8,586 nucleotides of DNA, taken from Gammaproteobacteria bacterium (lineage in GTDB: Bacteria > Pseudomonadota > Gammaproteobacteria > Steroidobacterales > Steroidobacteraceae). The stretch covers positions 1 to 8,586 of the forward strand of contig JASHTN010000053.1 in the NCBI GenBank assembly GCA_030040525.1. The letters run 5' to 3'. Made by a program: the position numbers and the translations under genes. Under the pieces are notes generated by a model, which saw only the letters and a program-made list of their open reading frames with translations, did not search any database and was not told the origin of the DNA. Shown one piece after another: positions 1 to 5,686 of the stretch (its first letter is position 1; each line of letters begins with the position of its first letter).

Positions 1-2
1 TC

Positions 3-1343
3 AGCGCCGGCGAAGCCACCCTGTCCACCGCCCAGCGCGCGGCGGTGGACGCCGCGGTGAAGGCCGTGCTCGAGCGCACCGGCGTGCCGTCCGCCTCCGT
101 GGCACTGGTTCGCGACCGCACGATCGTCTACGCGAAGGCCTACGGCTGGGCGCAGCTCGAGCCGAAGCGACGCGCGAATGCCGGTATGCGCTACGCCGTC
201 GGCTCCATCAGCAAGGAGTTCGCGGCCACCGCGCTTCTCATGCTGCAGGAGCGCGGGGCGCTCTCGATCGACGATCCCGCCGGCAAGTACCTGCCGGGCC
301 TCGGACCCGCCGCCGCTGTCAGCATCCGCTCGCTCCTCTCGCACACCTCGGGCATCCGCGACTACTGGCCGCAGGACTATGACCCGCCCGAGATGCTCAA
401 GCCCGGGAGTCCGCGCGCCATCGTCGCGCGCTGGGCGGATCAGCCGCTCGACTTTCCAACCGGCACTGCCTGGCAGTACAGCAACACGGGGTACACGGTT
501 GCCGGACTGATCGCCGAGCAGGTGGCGCACGAGCCGCTGTTCGAGTTCCTCGAGACCCACATCTTTACCCCTCTCGGCATGACGAGCGTCTACGACTTCG
601 ATTCGGCGCCGCTCCCCCCCACGGATGCCACCGGATACACGCGCTACGCGCTCGGGCCGCCGCGCCCGGCAGCCAAGGAAGGACGCGGCTGGCTGTTTGC
701 GGCGGGCGAGCTTGCGATGACTGCCTCGGATCTCGCGCGCTGGGACATCGCGCTCATCGAGCACCGCCTCCTGACCCCGGCCAGCTACCGCGACCTCACC
801 ACGGAGGTACTGCTCGCCAACGGCGTGGGCAGCGGTTACGCGCTCGGGCTCGACGTGAGTCTCGAGTCCGACCGACGCGTGCTCAAGCATGACGGCGAGG
901 TCGGCGGCTTCACGGCAGGCAACGTGATCTATCCGGACGACGGCGCCGCCGTGGTCGTGCTCACCAACGAGGACGCGGCGAACGCCTTCGAGGAGATCGC
1001 CAGGGCCCTCGGCAAGCTCATGTTCGTCGAGGACTCGCCGGCCGACTCCGCGGCAGTGGCCACCGCGCGGCGGATGTTCGCCAGCCTGCAGCAGGGACGC
1101 ATCGATCCGACGCTCCTGACCGCCAATGCGCGCGGCTACTTCACGCCGCGCGCTCTGGCCGACTTTGGCGCGAGCCTGGGACCCCTCGGCCCGCCCACAG
1201 CGTTCGAGCTGCTGCACACCAGTCTGCGCGGGGGATTCATCACCCGCTTGTATCACGTCACCTGCGGGCAGCGGCAGCTGCTCATTATCGAGCGCTCGGA
1301 ACCGGGCGGCCTCGTGGAGCAACTCACGGTGAGCGCAAGCTAA
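3..1343 (+). CDS. Serine hydrolase, beta-lactamase / class C-like family (5' end outside window)
   Basis: Serine hydrolase of the beta-lactamase/PBP-like fold. Numbering from the first in-window GTG at 45, the three active-site motifs are present in order: S54-I-S-K57 (nucleophile and base), Y145-S-N147, and H282-D-G284 in place of KTG. The segment LLSHTSGI (97-104) is also typical of the family. The HxG form and the lack of a clear antibiotic-resistance signature suggest an esterase or peptidase rather than a true beta-lactamase; the substrate cannot be read from sequence. About 95 residues after the catalytic domain (from ~335) form an extra C-terminal domain, common in this family. The frame is open upstream of the GTG to the window edge and encodes plausible protein there, so the real start and any signal peptide are probably missing. 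No gene overlaps it; the next gene starts 80 bp downstream. Confidence 0.9.
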   Translation, partial: SAGEATLSTAQRAAVDAAVKAVLERTGVPSASVALVRDRTIVYAKAYGWAQLEPKRRANAGMRYAVGSISKEFAATALLMLQERGALSIDDPAGKYLPGLGPAAAVSIRSLLSHTSGIRDYWPQDYDPPEMLKPGSPRAIVARWADQPLDFPTGTAWQYSNTGYTVAGLIAEQVAHEPLFEFLETHIFTPLGMTSVYDFDSAPLPPTDATGYTRYALGPPRPAAKEGRGWLFAAGELAMTASDLARWDIALIEHRLLTPASYRDLTTEVLLANGVGSGYALGLDVSLESDRRVLKHDGEVGGFTAGNVIYPDDGAAVVVLTNEDAANAFEEIARALGKLMFVEDSPADSAAVATARRMFASLQQGRIDPTLLTANARGYFTPRALADFGASLGPLGPPTAFELLHTSLRGGFITRLYHVTCGQRQLLIIERSEPGGLVEQLTVSAS

Positions 1344-1386
1344 CCTGGCCTCCCCGCACCGGAACCATCCGCCCCAAGGACAACTC

Positions 1387-1414
1387 CAACTCGGTGAGTT
1401 GCCAACACGGTGTT
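1387..1414. repeat. Two adjacent small inverted repeats upstream of the BON lipoprotein
   Basis: CAACTC-GGT-GAGTTG (1387-1401) is a perfect 6-bp stem with a 3-nt loop, followed by AACAC-G-GTGTT (1404-1414). They sit 10-37 bp before the ATG at 1424. No T-run follows, so they look more like an operator or 5'-UTR hairpin than a terminator for the upstream hydrolase. Function is inferred from position only. Confidence 0.35.
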
Positions 1415-1423
1415 CATTAATTC

Positions 1424-1759
1424 ATGAAAGCGCTCCACACCTCGTGCATCTCAGCCTGGGTGCTCAGCGCCGCCGGCGCTCTCGGCGCATGCGCCGGCAA
1501 CCGCGCCATCGACCAGTGCGCCTCCGGCGGTTGCTCGGCTGACGAGCAGCTCGCGGCGCAGGTCGAGGCGCAGATCTACCGGCACCCCGAGCTGCGACCG
1601 CCCAACATGGTCTATGTGCGCGCTCACGACGGGGTCATCTATCTGAGCGGGCTCGTGTCGACCCCTCTGCAGCGTGAGATCGCGGTGGAGGCCGCGCAGC
1701 AGGTGCCTGGGGAGCGCCGGGTCTCGGACAACATCGGGCTCGAATACGGCGGCCGCTAG
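1424..1759 (+). CDS. BON-domain lipoprotein, 111 aa
   Basis: Small envelope protein. The N-terminus is a lipoprotein signal: K2, a hydrophobic run 9-22, and lipobox L20-G21-A22-C23, so it should be lipidated on C23 after signal peptidase II cleavage. Residues ~40-108 form one BON domain (charged helix 41-53, then the YVRAHDGVIYLSG strand-turn-strand around D69-G70 and G76, a second helix 81-94, and the closing VSDNIGLE strand). BON domains bind membranes or other envelope components, as in OsmY and DolP. Two extra cysteines (C32, C37) lie between the lipid anchor and the domain. The ATG has no strong Shine-Dalgarno sequence, but the signal peptide fixes this start. It stands between an unrelated hydrolase and cdh, so context does not refine its role. 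Confidence 0.85.
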   Translation: MKALHTSCISAWVLSAAGALGACAGNRAIDQCASGGCSADEQLAAQVEAQIYRHPELRPPNMVYVRAHDGVIYLSGLVSTPLQREIAVEAAQQVPGERRVSDNIGLEYGGR

Positions 1760-1865
1760 CCTCCGGGGGAGGTCCGTAGCCTGCTGCGCGCTGCGTCACG
1801 ACCCCGACACGCACCCCATCGATAATCGCGAACGCTCGTCAGATCACGAGGGGTCTCCAGGACGC

Positions 1866-2630
1866 GTGGCCAACGCCCCGTCGAAGCTGCCGTACTATGG
1901 CGCCGCAGTGCTCGCGCTGGCCACCGCCGCGACGCTCGTCGGTACGCAGCGCCACACCTCGCGCGACCGCCTGCGCTCCATCGTGCAGCAGCAGTGCCTG
2001 CCCGACTGGCTCGAGCATCGCAACCCGGCTCCCTGCCGCAGCGTCAAGCTCATGGGCGCGGGTCCCGGCGCACCGGGCTTCGCCATTCTCCCCGACAGCA
2101 AAGGCGGCGGGCACTTTCTCCTCATCCCCACCGAGGCGATCCGCGGCATCGAGAGCCCCGAGGTGCGCGCGCCCGGCGCACTCAATTATTTCGATGCGGC
2201 CTGGAGCGCGCGGGATGCGCTCGCCGCGGTGCTCGGACATCCCGTGCCGCCCCAGGCGGTGGGGATGGCCGTCAACCAGCGCCGGGCACGCAGCCAGGAC
2301 CAGCTGCACATCCATGTCAGCTGCCTGCAACGGACCGTCCACGACGCGCTCCGCGCGCAGGCTTCGCGGATCGGGCCCGACTGGTCCCCGATCCGCATCG
2401 ATGGCCGGGACTACCAGGCGATGCGCGTCATGGGCACGGAGCTCGGAGCGGCGAACCCCTTCGCACTGCTCGCCGAGCGCCTGCCGGGCGCGCGCGAGGC
2501 GCTCGACGAGTTCACTCTGCTGGTCGCCGGGATGCAGTTCAGCGAGGGACCGGGCTTCGCGCTCATCGCCGGTCGCTCCGTGCCCGGAGCCGAGCGGCTG
2601 CTCGATGCGAGCTGCAGCGTCGCGCGCTGA
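1866..2630 (+). CDS. cdh: CDP-diacylglycerol diphosphatase (Cdh), GTG start
   Basis: HIT-superfamily hydrolase that splits CDP-diacylglycerol into phosphatidate and CMP in phospholipid metabolism. Family hallmarks: Q-x-Q-L-H148-I-H150-V-S152-C (catalytic histidines, with Ser in place of the third His as in E. coli Cdh), IPTEAIRGIESP (87-98), LNYFDAAWSARD (106-117), and AVNQ (135-138). A hydrophobic segment at 12-26 gives an N-terminal membrane anchor with the catalytic domain probably periplasmic. The open frame reaches back into the lipoprotein gene, but no ATG occurs in the plausible region. The GTG at 1866 yields 254 residues, matching the family length (~250) and placing the anchor at the N-terminus; GAGGGG at 1848-1853 and AGGA just before the GTG are possible ribosome sites. 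A long open frame on the opposite strand is a GC-rich shadow. Confidence 0.88.
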   Translation: MANAPSKLPYYGAAVLALATAATLVGTQRHTSRDRLRSIVQQQCLPDWLEHRNPAPCRSVKLMGAGPGAPGFAILPDSKGGGHFLLIPTEAIRGIESPEVRAPGALNYFDAAWSARDALAAVLGHPVPPQAVGMAVNQRRARSQDQLHIHVSCLQRTVHDALRAQASRIGPDWSPIRIDGRDYQAMRVMGTELGAANPFALLAERLPGAREALDEFTLLVAGMQFSEGPGFALIAGRSVPGAERLLDASCSVAR

Positions 2631-2710
2631 GCGCTTGCCGCAGACATCCCACAGAGCGGATTGACTTGAGCCCGCGCGTGTCAGGCGCGACGATGCCGAG
2701 CCTCGCACCC

Positions 2711-2718
2711 AGGGGAGA
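2711..2718 (+). promoter_or_regulatory. Ribosome binding site deciding the cupin start
   Basis: AGGGGAGA lies 5 nt before the ATG at 2724. A second in-frame ATG at 2733 has no such spacing, so the first ATG is preferred. Confidence 0.6.
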
Positions 2719-2723
2719 ATGTC

Positions 2724-3257
2724 ATGCGTATCATGCGTCTCGGGTCTCCACGCGGCGGTCTCGTGCCTAACAAGCGCACGGCGATCATTGCGGGCGTCTT
2801 GCTGTGCGCAACGCTGCTCGGCGCTGCAGCAGATCAGGGCACCCGGGATGCGGCAGGCTTCGTGCGCCTGACGCCCGAGCAGATCCGGTGGCAGGAGGTG
2901 CCCGGAAGTCCCGGGGTGCAGATGGCGACGATCGCGGGCGACCCAGCCGGTCACGGCCTCTACGTGCAGCGGGTCATATTTCCGCCCCATGTGATGGACC
3001 GCCCGCACTGGCATCCGGGTGATCGCTACATCACCGTTCTCAAGGGCACCTGGTACGCGGGAACCGGCGGCACGTTCGACCCGAAGCACGCCGTGCCGCT
3101 CAAGCCCGGCAGCTTCATGTTTCACCCGGCGAAGGCGCTGCACTGGGACGGCTCGAACAGCGACGAGGAAGTGATCGTGCAGATCTTCGGCATCGGCCCC
3201 GTCGAGACGACTCCCGCGGACCCGAAGCGGCCGCTCTGGGTGCAGCTGAAGCCCTGA
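2724..3257 (+). CDS. Exported cupin-domain protein, 177 aa
   Basis: Single-domain cupin with an N-terminal export signal: basic residues up to R18, then hydrophobic 20-36 ending AAA, so the mature protein should start near D37 in the periplasm. The cupin barrel covers about 75-165. Motif 1 is H95-W-H97-P-G-D-R-Y-x5-G; the usual Glu ligand is not at its expected place. Motif 2 is PGSFMFHPAKALHWD, with H140 as a likely third metal ligand and H134 nearby. A mononuclear metal site with three His is therefore plausible. Many such cupins are lyases, isomerases or stress-linked proteins; the substrate is not evident. The TGA at 3255-3257 is only a few bases before the toxin-antitoxin promoter, so the two units are separately transcribed. 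Confidence 0.85.
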   Translation: MRIMRLGSPRGGLVPNKRTAIIAGVLLCATLLGAAADQGTRDAAGFVRLTPEQIRWQEVPGSPGVQMATIAGDPAGHGLYVQRVIFPPHVMDRPHWHPGDRYITVLKGTWYAGTGGTFDPKHAVPLKPGSFMFHPAKALHWDGSNSDEEVIVQIFGIGPVETTPADPKRPLWVQLKP

Positions 3258-3262
3258 GCGGG

Positions 3263-3291
3263 TTGATTCACTGGACATTTGTCTATATGAT
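3263..3291 (+). promoter_or_regulatory. Promoter of the Xre/RES toxin-antitoxin operon
   Basis: -35 TTGATT (3263-3268), 17-bp spacer, -10 TATGAT (3286-3291), both close to the sigma-70 consensus. Transcription would start near 3298, almost at the ATG at 3300, so the mRNA should be leaderless or nearly so; no Shine-Dalgarno precedes the ATG. The left palindrome lies in the spacer and the right one covers the start site, which fits repression by the antitoxin. Confidence 0.6.
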
Positions 3292-3304
3292 ATGGACAAA
3301 TGTC
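3274..3304. promoter_or_regulatory. Paired operator: perfect 10-bp inverted repeat over the TA promoter
   Basis: GACATTTGTC (3274-3283) and GACAAATGTC (3295-3304) are exact reverse complements separated by 11 bp. Each half is itself palindromic, GACA-NN-TGTC, with TT or AA in the middle, so the locus holds two equivalent dimer sites whose centres are 21 bp apart (two helical turns, same face). The second site includes the antitoxin start codon. The likely ligand is the antitoxin or the antitoxin-toxin complex, inferred from autoregulation known in this family. Confidence 0.7.
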
Positions 3305-3707
3305 TGAGGCAATCTTCAAGTCCTATCCCCTCGGGAACGACCTCGAGATGGCGAGCGTCGTCCTGGGCGGCCTGCCGCCCTCGGCGGTGAGGCGGGTCGG
3401 GTCGTTTCTCGGCATACGGGCCGCCAAGGTCGGCTCGATCGTCAAGATCAGCGAGAAGACGCTCGACCGCCGGCTGAAGAGCGGCGCGCGTCTCAAGCCC
3501 GATGAATCCGAGCGCCTGGCGCGCCTCATGCGGATCATCTCGCTGGCGGTCGCCGCTCTCGAAAGCGCCGAGCACGCCCGGGAGTGGCTGCAGCGCCCGT
3601 TGCGCGAGCTCGGCGGGCAGACGCCGCTGCAGCTCGCGGCCACGGAGCCGGGCTCGAGAGAGGTCGAGCGGGTACTGGGCCGCATCGAGCACGGAATCTT
3701 CGCCTGA
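3300..3707 (+). CDS. xre: Xre/MbcA/ParS-type antitoxin (DUF2384), 135 aa
   Basis: Antitoxin of a RES-Xre toxin-antitoxin module. Residues ~25-75 are a Cro-like helix-turn-helix region containing GIRAAKVGSIVKISEKTLDRRL (38-59; DNA-binding helix near 51-59). Residues ~90-135 are the MbcA/ParS/Xre toxin-binding domain, with its typical pattern A-x-x-W96-L-x-x-P100, L-G-G-x-T-P-L (104-110), and a V-x-x-x-L-x-R-I-x-x-G (122-132) helix that normally blocks the RES active site. It should both neutralise the toxin and repress its own operon through the two GACA-NN-TGTC sites over its start codon. Its TGA stop overlaps the proposed CTG start of the toxin, the usual tight coupling of such pairs with antitoxin first. 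Confidence 0.93.
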   Translation: MSEAIFKSYPLGNDLEMASVVLGGLPPSAVRRVGSFLGIRAAKVGSIVKISEKTLDRRLKSGARLKPDESERLARLMRIISLAVAALESAEHAREWLQRPLRELGGQTPLQLAATEPGSREVERVLGRIEHGIFA

Positions 3708-4159
3708 TCACCGCGTGGCGCATCTGCAAGAAGACGCATCGCGAGACTGCATTTGACGGCCGGAGTGCCGCCGAGCACCCCGGGCGCTGGAACAGCTCCG
3801 GGGCCGGTGTCGTCTACGTCGCGGAGAGCCGCGCCCTCGCCGCGCTCGAGGTGCTGGTGCACACGGAAGACACCCGGCTCCTCGGGGCGGTGCAATGGGT
3901 CATGATCCCGGTAGCGCTCGATGAGGCCCTCATCGAGATCGCAAAGCCTCTGCCGAGGGATTGGCGTCGGCTGCCCGCGCCTCCTTCGACGCACGAGCTC
4001 GGCACGCGCTGGGCGACCGAGGCGCACTCGGCGGCGTTGCGAGTCCCCAGCATCGTGATCGACGGCGAATTCAACTACGTTCTCAATCCGCAGCACCCGG
4101 ACTTCGGTCGGCTGAAGATCGGCGCGCCGGCCGCTTTCTCGTTCGATCCGCGGCTTTGA
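3704..4159 (+). CDS. res: RES-domain toxin, NAD+ phosphorylase-type; unusual start codon
   Basis: Toxin partner of the upstream Xre antitoxin. RES toxins act in the cytoplasm by degrading NAD+. Numbering from the CTG at 3704 (151 residues), the conserved core is present: W5-R6-I, A16-F-D-G19, G27-R28-W-N-S (Arg), V-V-Y38 (Tyr), and A-L-E49-V-L-V-H53 (Glu), the Arg/Tyr/Glu set expected for catalysis. FNYVLNPQHPDF near the C-terminus is also typical. The domain begins right at the antitoxin stop, yet no ATG, GTG or TTG is in frame there. The CTG at 3704 overlaps the TGA (CTGA) and has ACGGAA 7 nt before it; ATC at 3707 is another possibility. The only upstream in-frame ATG (3584) would add 40 Arg/Ala-rich residues from inside the antitoxin gene. 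The gene appears intact and active by its residues. Confidence 0.88.
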   Translation: MITAWRICKKTHRETAFDGRSAAEHPGRWNSSGAGVVYVAESRALAALEVLVHTEDTRLLGAVQWVMIPVALDEALIEIAKPLPRDWRRLPAPPSTHELGTRWATEAHSAALRVPSIVIDGEFNYVLNPQHPDFGRLKIGAPAAFSFDPRL

Positions 4160-4302
4160 TCGGGCTGCCGGCACACTGTGCGCCATCGACAGTTACCGAT
4201 CTCACGACGATTGTGACCGTGTCGTTACCCTGTTTCGACTGACTACCTAACCTGACATGTCTATTCTTCAGCCAGAGCCGCTAATCTCTCGAGGGCGAGT
4301 CC

Positions 4303-4449
4303 ATGACGATTGTGGCTTTGATTGTTGGGTATTTCGTCTTGTCCAGCCTCGTTGCTCCGCTCATCGGCGCATGCATCCATTTTGGGGTTCGTGACGAGCC
4401 GCCCGCTCTGAGCCACGGCGGCCGGAATAGACCCGGGTATCAATGGTAG
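4303..4449 (+). CDS. Small single-span membrane protein, 48 aa, hypothetical
   Basis: A short open frame not large enough for usual gene calling. The ATG is preceded by GAGGGCGAG at 4291-4299, 3 nt away, a good ribosome site in a stretch with no other gene. Residues 2-29 are strongly hydrophobic (valine, isoleucine, leucine, small residues) and would span the inner membrane once; the tail 30-48 is polar with R31, D32, E33 and a basic/aromatic end. Codon use in the first half is less GC-rich than the neighbours (ATT, TTG, GTT), which is normal for hydrophobic segments. It lies 143 bp after the RES toxin and faces the PEP-CTERM gene convergently. No function can be assigned; chance ORF remains possible. 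Confidence 0.45.
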   Translation: MTIVALIVGYFVLSSLVAPLIGACIHFGVRDEPPALSHGGRNRPGYQW

Positions 4450-4548
4450 CCGGGGCCCGCTTCACGAATCTCCGCAGGAGACGGGCGCGGTCCGAAGGTC
4501 GACGCCGAGCATGCTCTCCCGGCAGGCGCTCGCGCCTTAGGCCGCGTC

Positions 4549-4574
4549 GTGTGCTCGAGTCACTCGAGCGACAC
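4549..4574. terminator. Hairpin between convergent genes
   Basis: CTCGAG-TCA-CTCGAG (4554-4568) forms a perfect 6-bp stem with a 3-nt loop, and GTGT (4549-4552) with ACAC (4571-4574) extends it after a small internal bulge. It lies between the plus-strand miniprotein and the end of the minus-strand PEP-CTERM gene, where a two-way terminator is expected. No U-run on either side, so intrinsic termination is not certain. Confidence 0.4.
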
Positions 4575-4580
4575 AGTGGT

Positions 4581-4611
4581 AACGCCAGCGTGCTGGAACG
4601 CCAGCGTGCTG
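4581..4611. repeat. Tandem duplication, 16-bp unit, with internal palindrome
   Basis: AACGCCAGCGTGCTGG (4581-4596) is followed directly by a second copy, AACGCCAGCGTGCTG (4597-4611). Each carries CCAGC-GT-GCTG(G), a small hairpin. The array ends 2 nt before the stop codon of the minus-strand PEP-CTERM gene (4614), so it would be the first part of that mRNA's 3' UTR and may stabilise or terminate it. Confidence 0.6.
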
Positions 4612-4613
4612 CT

Positions 4614-5240
4614 TTACCGCACCCGGGACGCGAGGCGCCTGCGGCGCAGCCAAAGTGTGGCGCCAAAGAGCGCAGCGCCGAAGAGCGCGAGTGTGCCGGG
4701 TTCGGGCACGGCCACTACCGCCGAGGTTTCCACCACGCTGACCTCCGCCAACGAATACCACGACGGGTCATTGCTACCGTAGAACGCGAGCGTCGTGGAA
4801 GAGGAGGTCGCCACGGCGGACTCCGTGTACTCCGTCCAGCCAAAGGTAGGCGAATCGTTCAGCGACAAGAACTCGGTGCCTCCAAACCAGCCAAAGAAGT
4901 TATTGGGGCCCGAGTTGTTTGAAAGCCAGAAGCTGATCGCGTAGGTGTCGCCCGCGACGGTTGACAGGGCCTGGCTGATCTCGTCATCCAAAGGATAGTT
5001 CACGGCGCCGAAATTGGCGTAATCGCCCGCATATCCGGACAGCAGGCCCGCGCCACTGCGCGCGGTGGTGTCGTAGCAGAAGTCAGATCCTGATGCCGCC
5101 GCGGTGAACGTCCAACCGGGCGCGCTATCGCAAGATGTGGAACCGAGGAAGTTCCCGTTGGTCACGATGTTGGCCTGCGCGGTGAGGCTCAAGAGGCTCA
5201 CAACTGCGGCCAGGGGAGCGAGGAGCAGTACCTTCTTCAT
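4614..5240 (-). CDS. PEP-CTERM sorting-signal protein, 208 aa
   Basis: Secreted protein with both ends of the exosortase sorting pathway: an N-terminal signal peptide (K2-K3, hydrophobic to ~21, cleavage after AQA) and a C-terminal PEP-CTERM tripartite signal, V-P-E-P (178-181), hydrophobic helix to ~198, then R199-R202. Exosortase would cut at PEP and the protein would travel to the surface or extracellular matrix, usually with exopolysaccharide. The mature body (~24-175) reads as a beta-sandwich similar to carbohydrate-binding modules, beginning I-V-T-N-G-N-F and rich in Gly, Ser, Asn and aromatic residues; two cysteines (in STSCDS and DFCYD) may pair. An ATG 21 nt upstream exists, but AGGGG 5 nt before the ATG at 5240 and the lysines right after it favour this start. 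A sigma-54 promoter lies upstream. Confidence 0.9.
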   Translation of the reverse strand: MKKVLLLAPLAAVVSLLSLTAQANIVTNGNFLGSTSCDSAPGWTFTAAASGSDFCYDTTARSGAGLLSGYAGDYANFGAVNYPLDDEISQALSTVAGDTYAISFWLSNNSGPNNFFGWFGGTEFLSLNDSPTFGWTEYTESAVATSSSTTLAFYGSNDPSWYSLAEVSVVETSAVVAVPEPGTLALFGAALFGATLWLRRRRLASRVR

Positions 5241-5323
5241 TTGAGCCCCTTCAAAGTTCAATCCGTCAGCTCGATGTGCCAGTGTTCGCCCGGATCAGCC
5301 CGGGATTCGACCGGTAGAGATCG

Positions 5324-5339
5324 AGCAACAGGCATGCCA
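5324..5339 (-). promoter_or_regulatory. Sigma-54 (RpoN) promoter of the PEP-CTERM gene
   Basis: Read on the minus strand: TGGCATGCCTGTTGCT, against the consensus TGGCACG-N4-TTGCW. The -24 GG and -12 GC are exactly 10 bp apart, and only the C-to-T change in GGCAC departs from the core. The start point would fall near 5313, giving a ~70-nt leader before the ATG at 5240. PEP-CTERM genes in exosortase species are known to be linked with RpoN and the PrsK/PrsR two-component system, so this fits. Confidence 0.65.
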
Positions 5340-5366
5340 GAGATGGCGGGTGATTTAATTTCAAGT

Positions 5367-5409
5367 ACTTACAGCGCTCGACAGCGTCACCGAGCCGCGA
5401 CTGTAAAGT
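5367..5409. promoter_or_regulatory. Candidate enhancer half-sites upstream of the sigma-54 promoter
   Basis: ACTTACAG (5367-5374) and CTGTAAAGT (5401-5409) are inverted half-sites, matching apart from one extra base, 26 bp apart. They lie about 55-95 bp upstream of the predicted start point, where a sigma-54 activator would bind. Assignment to a PrsR-type regulator is inference. Confidence 0.35.
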
Positions 5410-5425
5410 GATTAGACGGGTGCCT

Positions 5426-5602
5426 TCAGCTTTTTGAAGCCGCCCTCGGCGCCGCGTTTCGTCCGATTCCTGGACCGGGCATGAGCCGCGCGTGAAGCGC
5501 GAGACCGACCGCCTGCTCGAGCGGCTCGCCGAGCAGGGCATGCGCAGCACCCTCCTGGTGCCCGGGGGGGCGCTGAGGGTCCCAGGGCGCGAGGCCGCTT
5601 GA
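5426..5602 (+). pseudogene. Remnant resembling the N-terminus of an exosortase-associated polysaccharide deacetylase
   Basis: Fragment with frameshifts. One frame gives SAF, a frameshift at the T-run near 5432-5436 leads to FEAALGAAFRPIPGPGMSRA, and a second shift near 5488 leads to RVKRETDRLLERLAEQG then MRSTLLVPG, ending at the TGA at 5600-5602. The order S-A-F-E ... G-M-x-S-R-V-x-R-x-T-x-R-L-L-x-L-L-x-x-x-G-V-R-A-T-F-F-V-L-G is what I recall from the start of deacetylases of PEP-CTERM/XrtA polysaccharide loci. The catalytic His/Asp part is absent. It is on the opposite strand to both neighbours, which belong to the same kind of pathway. A similarity judged by eye from a short piece; it could still be chance. 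Confidence 0.42.
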
Positions 5603-5650
5603 GGCAGGGAATTGCGGCACACGGAGGAGCTCCGGGTTCGTTCTTTGGCA

Positions 5651-5686
5651 GCGCCCGCCGCGCCTAGCGCCCGCCGCGCCTAGCGC
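5651..5686. repeat. Tandem duplication of a 16-bp GC-rich unit
   Basis: GCGCCCGCCGCGCCTA occurs twice in direct succession (5651-5666 and 5667-5682), followed by GCGC of a third copy (5683-5686). It lies outside any intact gene, after the remnant. Probably a replication-slippage product. Confidence 0.7.

Noticed and set aside
1361..1392. Possible sigma-E promoter (GGAACC) before the BON lipoprotein
   Set aside because: Only the -35-like hexamer resembles the consensus; no acceptable -10 at the right distance.
1839..3692. 617-codon open frame on the minus strand
   Set aside because: It lies opposite cdh, the cupin and the antitoxin, all of which have clear family motifs. Its product is Arg/Ala/His-rich without recognisable domains: a GC-rich antisense shadow.
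3323..4186. 287-codon open frame on the minus strand
   Set aside because: Opposite the Xre/RES pair, Arg-rich, with no domain pattern.
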